From positions 62,001-126,000 of the forward strand of contig NZ_JAKILD010000008.1 in assembly GCF_023283825.1 (NCBI RefSeq): DNA of 64,000 nucleotides, given 5' to 3'. Of this stretch, positions 28,166 to 36,132 are shown piece by piece. Position 1 is the stretch's first letter; every line of letters begins with the position of its first letter. The notes below the pieces were generated by a model that ran no database searches, was not told where the DNA came from, and saw nothing but the letters and a program-made list of their open reading frames with translations. Origin of the DNA: Shewanella olleyana. Lineage in GTDB: Bacteria; Pseudomonadota; Gammaproteobacteria; Enterobacterales; Shewanellaceae. The position numbers were made by a program, and so were the translations under genes.

Positions 28166-29626
28166 CTACTTGGAAGATAGGCCATATTTGTCCATGCGCC
28201 GATAAAGCGCTTGGCGGCTTAACCCTAACGATTTTGCTACTCTCGCGATTACACCATTATGGGCTACCAATGCTTGCTCGATCTGCTGCTTATCAGGGTC
28301 GACTGGTTGCGCTGGTTGCAAAGTTTCAGCGAGCTCTTCGCTAGATTGCTTTTCTCGACTAAGTTCGCGATTAGGTTTGCGATTAGATTCGCGACTAAGC
28401 TCTCGATTAGATTCTTGATTATGTTCACGCACTTGATTAAGTGTTTGATGAGTCTGTGGCGACAAGCCTAAATCGGCCAAAGTCAGTAAAGCATTGCTGG
28501 CTAATAACACGGCGCGTTTACACACATTTTCAAGCTCTCTGACATTGCCCGACCAAGCATGATTTAACAGTGCTTGCTGCGCTGGTTTATCAAAGCTAAA
28601 TTCATTGCCAACAAAATATTGGGCTAAGGGTAAAATATCATCAACGCGCTGATTAAGCGGCGCTATAGCAAGTTCAATGACATTTAAACGATAAAACAAA
28701 TCTTCTCGAAAACTACCGTTATTAATGTCATCAGCTAAATCGGCATTGGTCGCACTTATCACCCGTACGTTCACTTTGCGGGTTTGATGACTACCGAGAC
28801 GCTCAAACTCACCCGTTTGTAATACTCTAAGTAACTTTACTTGTCCCGATAACGGCAGGTTGCCAATTTCATCTAAAAATAAGGTACCGCCATCAGCTGC
28901 TTCAAATCGACCAATACGGACTTTATTCGCCCCAGTGAAAGCGCCTGCTTCGGCGCCAAACAGTTCAGCTTCTAATAAATCCATTGGCAGAGCGCCAATA
29001 TTGACCTTAATGAAAGGCTTATCTTTTAATAAGGAATTAGCTTGAACGATATCGGCAATCTTATCCTTACCCGCACCATTGGGACCGGTGATCATCACTG
29101 ACACATCGGATTTTGCCACTTGTAATGACAGGTCAATACAGCGCTGCATCGCGCCACTACCAAACACCATCCCGCATAAATCTGCGTCATTAATGGCACT
29201 CATTCGCTCTGAGTCGACTCTTGTCAGTTGGTTATTTTGCTTAGAAAGGTGATAAATCGATAATAGATTATTAATGCTCGTGAGTAGCTTGGCGTCATCC
29301 CAAGGTTTGCCCATGTAATCGGCAGCGCCCGCTTTAACTAACTCAACGGCGGTTTCTAATTGAGTCCAGGCTGTCATCAGAATAATCGGTAAATTGGGCT
29401 GTTGCTGACGTAAGGTATAAAACAGCTGCTTGCCCTCTTCACCTGAAGTGGTGTCGCGCGTAAAGTTCATGTCTTGGATCACTAAGCTAATATCTTGCTT
29501 AGTGACAATGTCGATTGCCTGTTGCGGGGTTTCACAACTCAATGCCTTATAGCCATGAATGTCCAACATCAATGTTAGTGCACTACAAATGGCACTGTTG
29601 TCATCAACGACTAAAATACTGTCCAT
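28166..29626 (-). CDS. sigma54-dependent response regulator, NtrC family
   Basis: A 486-residue activator: receiver domain (1-120) with acidic pocket Asp8/Asp9 and phosphoacceptor Asp52 (VIQDMNF), AAA+ domain (about 150-380) with an unusual Walker A GPNGAGKDK (181-188), the sigma54 contact loop GAFTGA (228-233) and GTLFLDEIGNLP as Walker B, and a Fis-type helix-turn-helix at the C-terminus (VIARVAKSLGLSRQALYRRMDKYG). The linker has six 4-residue repeats. It most likely activates the sigma54 promoter at 34898 in front of the exporter genes, binding the palindromes at 34978-35058. Confidence 0.95.
   Translation of the reverse strand: MDSILVVDDNSAICSALTLMLDIHGYKALSCETPQQAIDIVTKQDISLVIQDMNFTRDTTSGEEGKQLFYTLRQQQPNLPIILMTAWTQLETAVELVKAGAADYMGKPWDDAKLLTSINNLLSIYHLSKQNNQLTRVDSERMSAINDADLCGMVFGSGAMQRCIDLSLQVAKSDVSVMITGPNGAGKDKIADIVQANSLLKDKPFIKVNIGALPMDLLEAELFGAEAGAFTGANKVRIGRFEAADGGTLFLDEIGNLPLSGQVKLLRVLQTGEFERLGSHQTRKVNVRVISATNADLADDINNGSFREDLFYRLNVIELAIAPLNQRVDDILPLAQYFVGNEFSFDKPAQQALLNHAWSGNVRELENVCKRAVLLASNALLTLADLGLSPQTHQTLNQVREHNQESNRELSRESNRKPNRELSREKQSSEELAETLQPAQPVDPDKQQIEQALVAHNGVIARVAKSLGLSRQALYRRMDKYGLSSK
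28354..28425 (-). repeat. 12-bp in-frame tandem repeat in the regulator linker
   Basis: Six 12-base units of the form CTCGACTAAGTT / CGCGATTAGGTT / TGCGATTAGATT and so on. In the protein they give NQES-NREL-SRES-NRKP-NREL-SREK, a charged flexible linker between AAA+ and DNA-binding domains. Confidence 0.88.
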
Positions 29627-29808
29627 GGGTGTCTAGGTACTCTATTAATGTAAACTTAAGTTATTCAGATAACGCTACCGTAAAACGATAAATTTTACGA
29701 GTAAATAGGTAACGACTGAACAACTGAGACGATTTAATAAAGCTGAGATAAAAATTCACTTGTAACCTTTATCCCAGCTCTAAGTTTTAAATCATTATAA
29801 CCTTTGCT

Positions 29809-31017
29809 TTACACGCTGCGAGTTGCCATCGCAGGTGATATTTTGGCCGCCTTCATCGCTGGCACTATGACCGCCAAAGTAGTAACCACTAACAAACCTA
29901 CAATAGCCGCTATTGGATAGCTAATGGGTAACATAGGCAAACTGTATAAACTCATCAGCTGCTGGCCTAGTTGCAATGACAGTAAGCCACCGATGATGCC
30001 ACCAGCAATACAAATCAGATAGTTTTCCACCATAAAGTAGTTCACTATATCGCGCTTTTTCGCCCCTAATGCACGTCGCGTACCTATCTGTTTAGTGCGG
30101 CGCTGAATGTTAAACATCACCATTCCTGTCAAACCTAGCGCAGTAATCAGTAGTAATAGAATCACCATCATACTGAGCAATGTCGCCATTAAGCGGTGAT
30201 TGTTATAAGTCTCTTTTTTCATATCAATCAGCGATGAAAAGCCATCAACCACCCGATTAGGATTTTCTGCGAGGAAGGCTTTAACAATGGTCTCTTCCAA
30301 AGCCGGAATATGTTCAGGCAATGCTCGAACAATATAGGTTTTGTTTTTAAAGCCACCACCAAAATCGATATTTTGAATCACACTGTATTCAAAGTTTGAA
30401 TGATTCACCCATGCACCTTGGAGCTTATCTATCACACCAATAATTTCGATAGTTTGCTTACCTTGATACATGGTCTTGCCGATTGGCGATTCATCTCCCC
30501 AAAAAGCGGTTGCTAGTGGTTGAGACACCATCGCCACCATGCCGTTTTGATCTAACTGAGTGTTAATTTCTTCTGGGCGGAAGTTACGCCCTTCAACCAG
30601 TTTTGCGCCCATGGTTTCAAGTAAATGTTCGTTACCTAAATACAAGGCAAACCCAGGTGTACTTTCAGCGGTATCTTGATCAGGACCGTCCACATAACGG
30701 TCCATCCAACCACTGCCACTCAGTGGCATCATATTGGTGGAGCTTGCCGCAATCACATTTGGCAAGCCACGTAATATCTGTTGGTCGATAACATTTTGCT
30801 GCACATTGTCGATTGCTGGGTCAAAGTTGTACACATTAAAGCTTAAAATCTGCTCTTCAATTAAACCCGACTCACGCTGCATCATGGTAAGGCGCTCGTG
30901 AATAATAAAGCTCGCATTCGCTACAATCGCCACTGATAAAATAATCTGCAATAGCAGTAATACTGGGCCGCTTTTGCTGCGCATTAAACTCGATAAAATA
31001 GGTTTGATATGTAACAT
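29809..31017 (-). CDS. ABC transporter permease, MacB/FtsX type (second)
   Basis: A 402-residue permease: one N-terminal helix (about 14-38), a periplasmic MacB-like core domain (to about 275) and three C-terminal helices with the FtsX fold (LITALGLTGMVMFNIQRRTKQIGTRRALGAKKRDIVNYFMVE, where the cytoplasmic loop is RRTKQIGTRRALGA). It pairs with the permease encoded 22 bases upstream and the ATPase before that. MacB-type systems export or move peptides, toxins or lipids across the envelope without a substrate channel in the inner membrane. Confidence 0.92.
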   Translation of the reverse strand: MLHIKPILSSLMRSKSGPVLLLLQIILSVAIVANASFIIHERLTMMQRESGLIEEQILSFNVYNFDPAIDNVQQNVIDQQILRGLPNVIAASSTNMMPLSGSGWMDRYVDGPDQDTAESTPGFALYLGNEHLLETMGAKLVEGRNFRPEEINTQLDQNGMVAMVSQPLATAFWGDESPIGKTMYQGKQTIEIIGVIDKLQGAWVNHSNFEYSVIQNIDFGGGFKNKTYIVRALPEHIPALEETIVKAFLAENPNRVVDGFSSLIDMKKETYNNHRLMATLLSMMVILLLLITALGLTGMVMFNIQRRTKQIGTRRALGAKKRDIVNYFMVENYLICIAGGIIGGLLSLQLGQQLMSLYSLPMLPISYPIAAIVGLLVVTTLAVIVPAMKAAKISPAMATRSV

Positions 31018-31039
31018 GTCGAATTCCTTTCTGGGTTCA

Positions 31040-32353
31040 TTATTGCGCTTTTAAGTACACACTTGGTTTAGTACGGCATACGACCCATGCAGGGTAAATT
31101 CCGGCAATAATGGCGGTAGAAATGGCAATAAGTGGTGTGATGATCCACATACTGGCATCAAGCCCGGTCACGCTTTCTTTCATATTGAATTCAGCATGTA
31201 ACATAGACAGTGCCCCCCAAGCCCATAACAGGCCAACAATGCCGCCAATAAAACCAATAATGCCCACTTCAACCATATATTGACTGAATATCTGTGCACG
31301 GCTAGCGCCAATCGCGCGGCGTACCCCGACTTCTGGCGCTCGCTTTAAAAACTTAGTGAGCAATAATCCTAAAATATTGACCAAACACACACTGAGAAAC
31401 AGCACACTCAAGCCCACTAACACCTTGTTGTCCTCAGGGACCACATCATTATTTTCAAGCCATAATTCAATGTTACTGATTTGGAATGATTCAGCAGGTG
31501 TTTTGGCGGTATCAGTAAAGCGGCCAAAGTTTCTTTGCTGCTCGACATAACGGCTTAACCAAGATTCCAGTTGTGACTTTTGGTCTTCGTTTTCAAGGAA
31601 AGTCCAAAACTGCAGCCAAGTTTTTTCAGAATTTAAGCGGTCTTGGTAAGTCAACATCGGCTCAAATTTCCAGCCACTGGTGTTGCCCCACACATCAAAC
31701 TCTTCTTGCTCTGCCAATAAGAAAGGAATAAAGATTTCTTCAGCATCGTTAAACGCGCCATTAAGCGGGTCGTAGTATTTAGGTTGCGGGTTCCACTCTT
31801 TAATCACCCCTACAATTTGATAAGGCTTACGGTTTAGGTAAATCGTTTTACCCACACTGTTTTGACCATCAAAAAAGGTTTGATTGAGCTTTTCACCAAT
31901 AACGACTTGATAAGCAGGTTGGCTATCTACTGTTTTATCCCAAGCGTTACCGTACAAAAATGGCACGTCGAAGATGCTAAAAAAATCACTGTCGGTGACG
32001 CGCACGCTTTCTAGGATCGGATCGATATTAGGATCATCTGACTGCATTGCTAAGCCCGTTCGAAATGTCGCGGCTTTTAATCCCAGTTCATTGTTATTAC
32101 GTAAGTTAATCACATCGGTATAGGTAATATTAGATTGAAAGTCATCCCATGTATCTAAACCCTGACTCCATAATTGGATTGAATTGATGTTATCGCTTCG
32201 TTCACCAGCCGGGTTATAGGACATGGTTTTATACACATTCAAAGTCGTAATAGTAATGCCAATACCAATCGAAATTGCCAATACCATTAACATAGATAAC
32301 ATCGGCGTCTTTTTGATGCTGCGCCAAGCAAGATCGCAATAATATAAAAACAT
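31040..32353 (-). CDS. ABC transporter permease, MacB/FtsX type (first)
   Basis: A 437-residue permease with the same plan: N-terminal helix (about 17-36), large periplasmic core (about 40-320) and three C-terminal helices containing RAPEVGVRRAIGASRAQIFSQYMVE. The two permeases are clearly different proteins, giving a heterodimer. GVRRAIGAS matches the coupling region of FtsX-type permeases. It starts 20 bases after the ATPase stop. Confidence 0.92.
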   Translation of the reverse strand: MFLYYCDLAWRSIKKTPMLSMLMVLAISIGIGITITTLNVYKTMSYNPAGERSDNINSIQLWSQGLDTWDDFQSNITYTDVINLRNNNELGLKAATFRTGLAMQSDDPNIDPILESVRVTDSDFFSIFDVPFLYGNAWDKTVDSQPAYQVVIGEKLNQTFFDGQNSVGKTIYLNRKPYQIVGVIKEWNPQPKYYDPLNGAFNDAEEIFIPFLLAEQEEFDVWGNTSGWKFEPMLTYQDRLNSEKTWLQFWTFLENEDQKSQLESWLSRYVEQQRNFGRFTDTAKTPAESFQISNIELWLENNDVVPEDNKVLVGLSVLFLSVCLVNILGLLLTKFLKRAPEVGVRRAIGASRAQIFSQYMVEVGIIGFIGGIVGLLWAWGALSMLHAEFNMKESVTGLDASMWIITPLIAISTAIIAGIYPAWVVCRTKPSVYLKAQ

Positions 32354-32373
32354 AAGCTTATCTCCTGCTTGAA

Positions 32374-33123
32374 TTAACAGTCGCTACTCGCGGCTTTTTG
32401 TAAACCTGCTGCTTGTGTTAAGTCAGATACGAGCGATTGGTCGGCTTTTTGGTACATTGAAAAATCACACACCTGACCATCAACAATTTGAATATTGCGC
32501 TGCGCGCGGCGTGCAAGCTCTGCATCATGAGTCACCATAATAATCGTGGTACCGGTTTGGTTAATATTCTCTAGTAGCTCCATCACTTGGCGCGCCATTA
32601 AGCTGTCTAAATTACCGGTTGGCTCATCGGCCAGTAAAAAGCGTGGTTCACCCGCTAGCGCTCTGGCAATGGCTACACGTTGCTGCTGTCCACCAGATAA
32701 TTGAGTTGGCAAATGCTTCATTCTTGCGGCTAGACCCACTTGCTCAAGTGCAGATTCGACTCGACGTTGACGCTCAGCGCGATTAAAGCCACGATAACGC
32801 AGTGGTACTTCAACATTTTCAGCAAGGTTTAAATCAGGGATAAGATTAAAGCCCTGGAAAATGAAACCGATTTTCTCGTTTCTTACTTTTGCACTCAGGT
32901 TGTCATTCAAGTTAGATACGTTCACTCCATCAAGGCTAAATTCACCCGAGGTAAAGCCTTCAAGCAAACCGGCAATATTCAAAAAAGTGGTTTTACCTGA
33001 GCCAGACGGGCCAGTGACGGCAACAAACTCACCTTCCTCAACCTCCAGATTAAAATCACGTAACGCATGGGTTTCAACTAAATCCGTTTTAAATACTTTG
33101 CTAATATTTTTCATTGATAACAT
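32374..33123 (-). CDS. ABC transporter ATP-binding protein, MacB/LolD type
   Basis: A 249-residue ATPase: Walker A GPSGSGKTT (about 39-47), Q-loop FIFQGFNLIPDLNLAENVEVPL, signature LSGGQQQR, Walker B RFLLADEPTGNLD and switch His in MVTHDAE. The QGFNLIP..NVEVPL phrase marks the LolD/MacB/FtsE group that works with FtsX-type permeases. It powers the two permeases encoded directly downstream. The last ~30 residues (MYQKADQSLVSDLTQAAG) are an extension of unknown use. Confidence 0.95.
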   Translation of the reverse strand: MLSMKNISKVFKTDLVETHALRDFNLEVEEGEFVAVTGPSGSGKTTFLNIAGLLEGFTSGEFSLDGVNVSNLNDNLSAKVRNEKIGFIFQGFNLIPDLNLAENVEVPLRYRGFNRAERQRRVESALEQVGLAARMKHLPTQLSGGQQQRVAIARALAGEPRFLLADEPTGNLDSLMARQVMELLENINQTGTTIIMVTHDAELARRAQRNIQIVDGQVCDFSMYQKADQSLVSDLTQAAGLQKAASSDC

Positions 33124-33230
33124 GTGTTCTTTCCTTGTTTAACTAGCTGATGCTCTAGCGCTAGTTATCATTCGTTATTCGGTAAATTGTTTATTCGGTA
33201 AATTGGTTATTTAAATGGTTACTTACAGCA

Positions 33231-33464
33231 CTAGAAATGCACAATAATGTGTATGGCAGTGGCAAAATCTAACTCAAATAACACTTGCACCATGTCACTG
33301 CTTAAGCCGTAGCTAACTTGTTCAGACAGCTGGTCTGTGAGGTCAATAATTTGAAAGCTAAACGACAACCAATTAAAGGTTTCATCAATTCGGTAACTCA
33401 CGGCTAGGCTCAGTAACATCAATGCGATAAAGCCAGTCATTGGTTTTGTTTGAGGTAATTTCAT
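33231..33464 (-). CDS. small membrane protein in the exporter operon
   Basis: A 77-residue protein with one N-terminal hydrophobic segment (about 9-24, TGFIALMLLSLAVSYR) and a mostly polar then hydrophobic remainder. Not recognised. AAGGA lies about 7 bases before the ATG, and it sits between the membrane fusion protein and ATPase genes in the same orientation, so it is probably translated. It could be a transporter accessory, a substrate or a signalling peptide; the sequence does not decide. Confidence 0.6.
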   Translation of the reverse strand: MKLPQTKPMTGFIALMLLSLAVSYRIDETFNWLSFSFQIIDLTDQLSEQVSYGLSSDMVQVLFELDFATAIHIIVHF

Positions 33465-33510
33465 TGTGGTGTCCTTACTTAATTCAGTCGTAATCCACTA
33501 GGGTTAATAT

Positions 33511-34770
33511 CTATCTAATTTGAATCTGTTCATCGTTTCTGAAAGCTTCCGTGCCTGAAACTACCCACACATCGCCTTCTTTCCCGCCATCGACCACTTC
33601 CACTTGGCTCATACTTCTCGCACCTAGGATAACTGGGGTTTTAATCGCCATATCATCATTCATTACAAATGCTGTTGAGCCCCCACGATTTAAAAAGTCA
33701 CCGCGTTTTATCATTAATACATTAGGGCGATTTTCCAGTAACACACGTGCAGATAAACGTTGGTTCTGACGAAGTGATAATGTGTTATCTGCGCTAAAAC
33801 GAACTCGCGCTGTCACCTCGCGATTTCTCACTTCTGGTGAAATTGACGCTAAATGCCCCATGACATTGATGCTGCCAAAGCTCAGTTCAACATCCATTCC
33901 AATTCCTAAGTCATCAGCATAAGATTCCGGTACGGCAAGCTCAGCTTCAAAGGCACTTAAATCAACCACAGTTAAGATGGGGAGGCTGGCACCAATCCGC
34001 GCTTTTTGTTCAACTAACCAATTACCAATAATGCCTTTAACGGGAGCCTTGATATCGAGTGCCGCAATTTGACGTGCCAGCTCTGTAACGACTAAGGCTT
34101 GTCTATCAACTTCTAATGCGCGGTTTTTAAGCTCAAAAGTTAAGGTATCGCGCATCAAATCCACTTCTTGAATGGCATGCTTGTGTAATAGTTTGGCTTT
34201 ATGGAGATCATCTTTGCCTTTTTCAAAATCAATTCGACTAATAAGACTGTTTTGAATCAATTGATCGCCGCGGCGACTCTCTCTGTCTGCCGCTTCTAAA
34301 TCAACTTTGGCCATATCTAATACTTGGCTCACTCGCAATTGTTCACGTCGAGCATCCAGTTTGGCGCGCTCTAAATCACTCTCCATTGCCGCAAAAACTG
34401 ACTGCTCTTGCTGAAAGCTGCTACGTAATCTTGGGCTATCAATTTGGGCAACCACTTGGTCTTGTTCAACTTCATCACCAGGTTGGCTGAGTAGTGTCAC
34501 GACACCTTGTTCAGTGCTGTATAAAATTGGCGCATTGGCGGCAACAATTTTACCCGTTGTAGCAATATCTCTGACTAAGGTGCCACGGGTGATAGTAGCT
34601 AAACGTAAGTCTTTACCTTCAATAGAACGAATCGAAGAATCATGGCCAAGACTTGCCCACACTAACGCGCTCATTAACAAGCCAACTGTGCCAATAATGA
34701 TGGGCATACGCAGTTTTTTAGATGCACTTGCTTTAATGACCGTATCTTGTCCGCTGGTATCTTTAATCAT
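33511..34770 (-). CDS. membrane fusion protein (HlyD/MacA type) of the ABC exporter
   Basis: A 419-residue periplasmic adaptor with one N-terminal anchor helix (about 18-37, MPIIIGTVGLLMSALVWASL), lipoyl-like halves (GKIVAANAPILYSTEQGVVTLL and ALDIKAPVKGIIGNWLV), a long alpha-helical hairpin between them (about 115-235) and beta-barrel and membrane-proximal domains. AAGGA stands 8 bases before the ATG at 34770, which is preferred over a start at 34863 that would leave almost no leader after the sigma54 promoter. It links the MacB-like pump to an outer-membrane channel, which is not encoded here. Confidence 0.93.
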   Translation of the reverse strand: MIKDTSGQDTVIKASASKKLRMPIIIGTVGLLMSALVWASLGHDSSIRSIEGKDLRLATITRGTLVRDIATTGKIVAANAPILYSTEQGVVTLLSQPGDEVEQDQVVAQIDSPRLRSSFQQEQSVFAAMESDLERAKLDARREQLRVSQVLDMAKVDLEAADRESRRGDQLIQNSLISRIDFEKGKDDLHKAKLLHKHAIQEVDLMRDTLTFELKNRALEVDRQALVVTELARQIAALDIKAPVKGIIGNWLVEQKARIGASLPILTVVDLSAFEAELAVPESYADDLGIGMDVELSFGSINVMGHLASISPEVRNREVTARVRFSADNTLSLRQNQRLSARVLLENRPNVLMIKRGDFLNRGGSTAFVMNDDMAIKTPVILGARSMSQVEVVDGGKEGDVWVVSGTEAFRNDEQIQIR

Positions 34771-34897
34771 CTCAGTTCCTTGAAACTCACTAGCTGCTTT
34801 TTGTTTATAGGGTTTTATATTTACAAGGTTGCCTAGTTGCAAATAATGTCCGTTTAAACCCATCTAGCATGCTGTATCTGTATTGTTACCTTGATAT

Positions 34898-34913
34898 AGC
34901 ACAGGCTGTGCCA
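34898..34913 (-). promoter_or_regulatory. sigma54 (-24/-12) promoter of the exporter operon
   Basis: On the minus strand TGGCACAGCCTGTGCT fits TGGCACG-N4-TTGC[A/T] with GG and GC exactly 10 bases apart. Transcription should start near 34887, leaving a leader of about 115 bases before the membrane fusion protein ATG. A sigma54 activator gene ends the same gene run. Confidence 0.87.
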
Positions 34914-34977
34914 ATTAATTAAATACAAATAATTTCATAAACTTAAGTTAATTATGGAAGTAATAAACAATTGAAAT

Positions 34978-34991
34978 GTGTCCGCGGACAC
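34978..34991. promoter_or_regulatory. upstream activator palindrome, site 1
   Basis: GTGTCCGCGGACAC is a perfect 14-bp palindrome, about 75 bases upstream of the -12/-24 promoter. It shares the half-site GTGTCC with sites 2 and 3 but with a 2-base rather than 4-base centre. Confidence 0.75.
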
Positions 34992-34997
34992 CCTGTA

Positions 34998-35019
34998 AAA
35001 GTGTCCGAATGGACACTTT
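34998..35019. promoter_or_regulatory. upstream activator palindrome, site 2
   Basis: AAAGTGTCC-GAAT-GGACACTTT: 9-bp arms with no mismatch. Located about 95 bases upstream of the sigma54 promoter, a usual distance for enhancer sites of NtrC-type activators. Confidence 0.78.
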
Positions 35020-35036
35020 GAATGGGTTTAAAGTAA

Positions 35037-35058
35037 AAAGTGTCCGAGTGGACACTTT
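35037..35058. promoter_or_regulatory. upstream activator palindrome, site 3
   Basis: AAAGTGTCC-GAGT-GGACACTTT, centred exactly 39 bases from site 2. The two sites and their flanks form a 39-bp tandem duplication (34998-35036 and 35037-35075) differing at three positions. Confidence 0.78.
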
Positions 35059-35112
35059 GAGTGGGTTTAGAGTAAAAATGTGTACGCTGGGTTAGTGATG
35101 ACTGTGTAGCGA

Positions 35113-35973
35113 TTACTGCGTGGCCCTTACCTTATCCAGCAACTCGCAAAGTGCTTGCACACCTAGAATCGCACGCGGTGATGCTCGATGCAGTAAGTCG
35201 GCATTTAACTGATATATATGCTCATTTTTAACCGCTGGCAACTCTGGCCACTTCGACCAATCGACACCAATCACATTACCTTCATCTTGGCTTTGTAAGA
35301 TGACTTCTGCACCAGTAAGCAGGACATTTTCAACACTGATTTGTGGATACTCGCTGGCAGCATCAATAAAAACATTATCCCCATGACAAGCACTGATAAT
35401 ATGCTCAATCCAACTGCCTTTAGATACTGTCATTAATGGCGTCGACCAGAGCTGATAAAACACTTTTACAGCAGATTTTTGCTGGTTTTCCATGCGGATG
35501 CTAGATAATTGCTGGCGATAATCATCTGCAACTTGTTTGGCTTGTAATTCGTTACCTGTTAGCTCACCTAGCTGCTCAAGCTCTTTTGCCACATCATCTA
35601 AGCTTTTTGGGTCGCTATTGAATACCTTAAAACCTAGCTGAGTTAATTGGCTAATATCTTCCATTTTATTACCGCTTTGCCACACCACAATCAAATCAGG
35701 GTTGAGCTCAATCACTCTCTCCATTTGAATACCATAATAACCCCCAATACTTGGGATACTCTTAGCTTGTTCAGGAAAGTCTGCATGATCCGTGGTAGCA
35801 ACAATCGTCTCGCCAGCGCCAATGGCATAAAGCATTTCAACCGCATGAGGAGATAAAGCAATGACTCGCTTTGCAGGAACTGTCGGTTCAGCAGATACAG
35901 GGGAACAATATGAAGTGAGAAATAGGGTAAAAGTGATAGTTAATAAAACAGAGCGAATAACGGAGTGAGTCAC
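35113..35973 (-). CDS. btuF: vitamin B12 (cobalamin) periplasmic binding protein
   Basis: A 286-residue substrate-binding protein. I place the start at GTG 35973, with AAAAGG 7 bases upstream and a signal peptide right after it (SVIRSVLLTITFTLFLTSYCSPVSA, in two parts, cleavage near EPTVPA). The mature protein starts KRVIALSPHAVEMLYAIGAGETIVATTDHADFP-like, as BtuF does; GYYGIQMERVIELNPDLIVVW and TPLMTVSKGSWIEHIISACHGDN are typical. It would deliver B12 to BtuCD, encoded 20 kb away in this window. Other iron or haem binding proteins are less likely. Confidence 0.88.
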   Translation of the reverse strand: MTHSVIRSVLLTITFTLFLTSYCSPVSAEPTVPAKRVIALSPHAVEMLYAIGAGETIVATTDHADFPEQAKSIPSIGGYYGIQMERVIELNPDLIVVWQSGNKMEDISQLTQLGFKVFNSDPKSLDDVAKELEQLGELTGNELQAKQVADDYRQQLSSIRMENQQKSAVKVFYQLWSTPLMTVSKGSWIEHIISACHGDNVFIDAASEYPQISVENVLLTGAEVILQSQDEGNVIGVDWSKWPELPAVKNEHIYQLNADLLHRASPRAILGVQALCELLDKVRATQ

Positions 35974-36080
35974 TGAAATACCTTTTATAAATTTGAGTTT
36001 GAATATGAGTAGCAAGCTCATCATTAGGAGCACAATACACTGTAAACCATATTGTGCTTATTCTAACAATTTTACCTTAG

Positions 36081-36132
36081 CTTAATGAGTTAGTTTAATG
36101 AGTTAACTTAATGATTTAATTTAATGACTTAT
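36081..36132. repeat. 13-bp tandem repeat, four copies, over a stop codon
   Basis: CTTAATGAGTTAG, TTTAATGAGTTAA, CTTAATGATTTAA, TTTAATGACTTAT. The last copy contains the stop codon (36129-36131) of the minus-strand DUF2235 gene. Confidence 0.88.
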
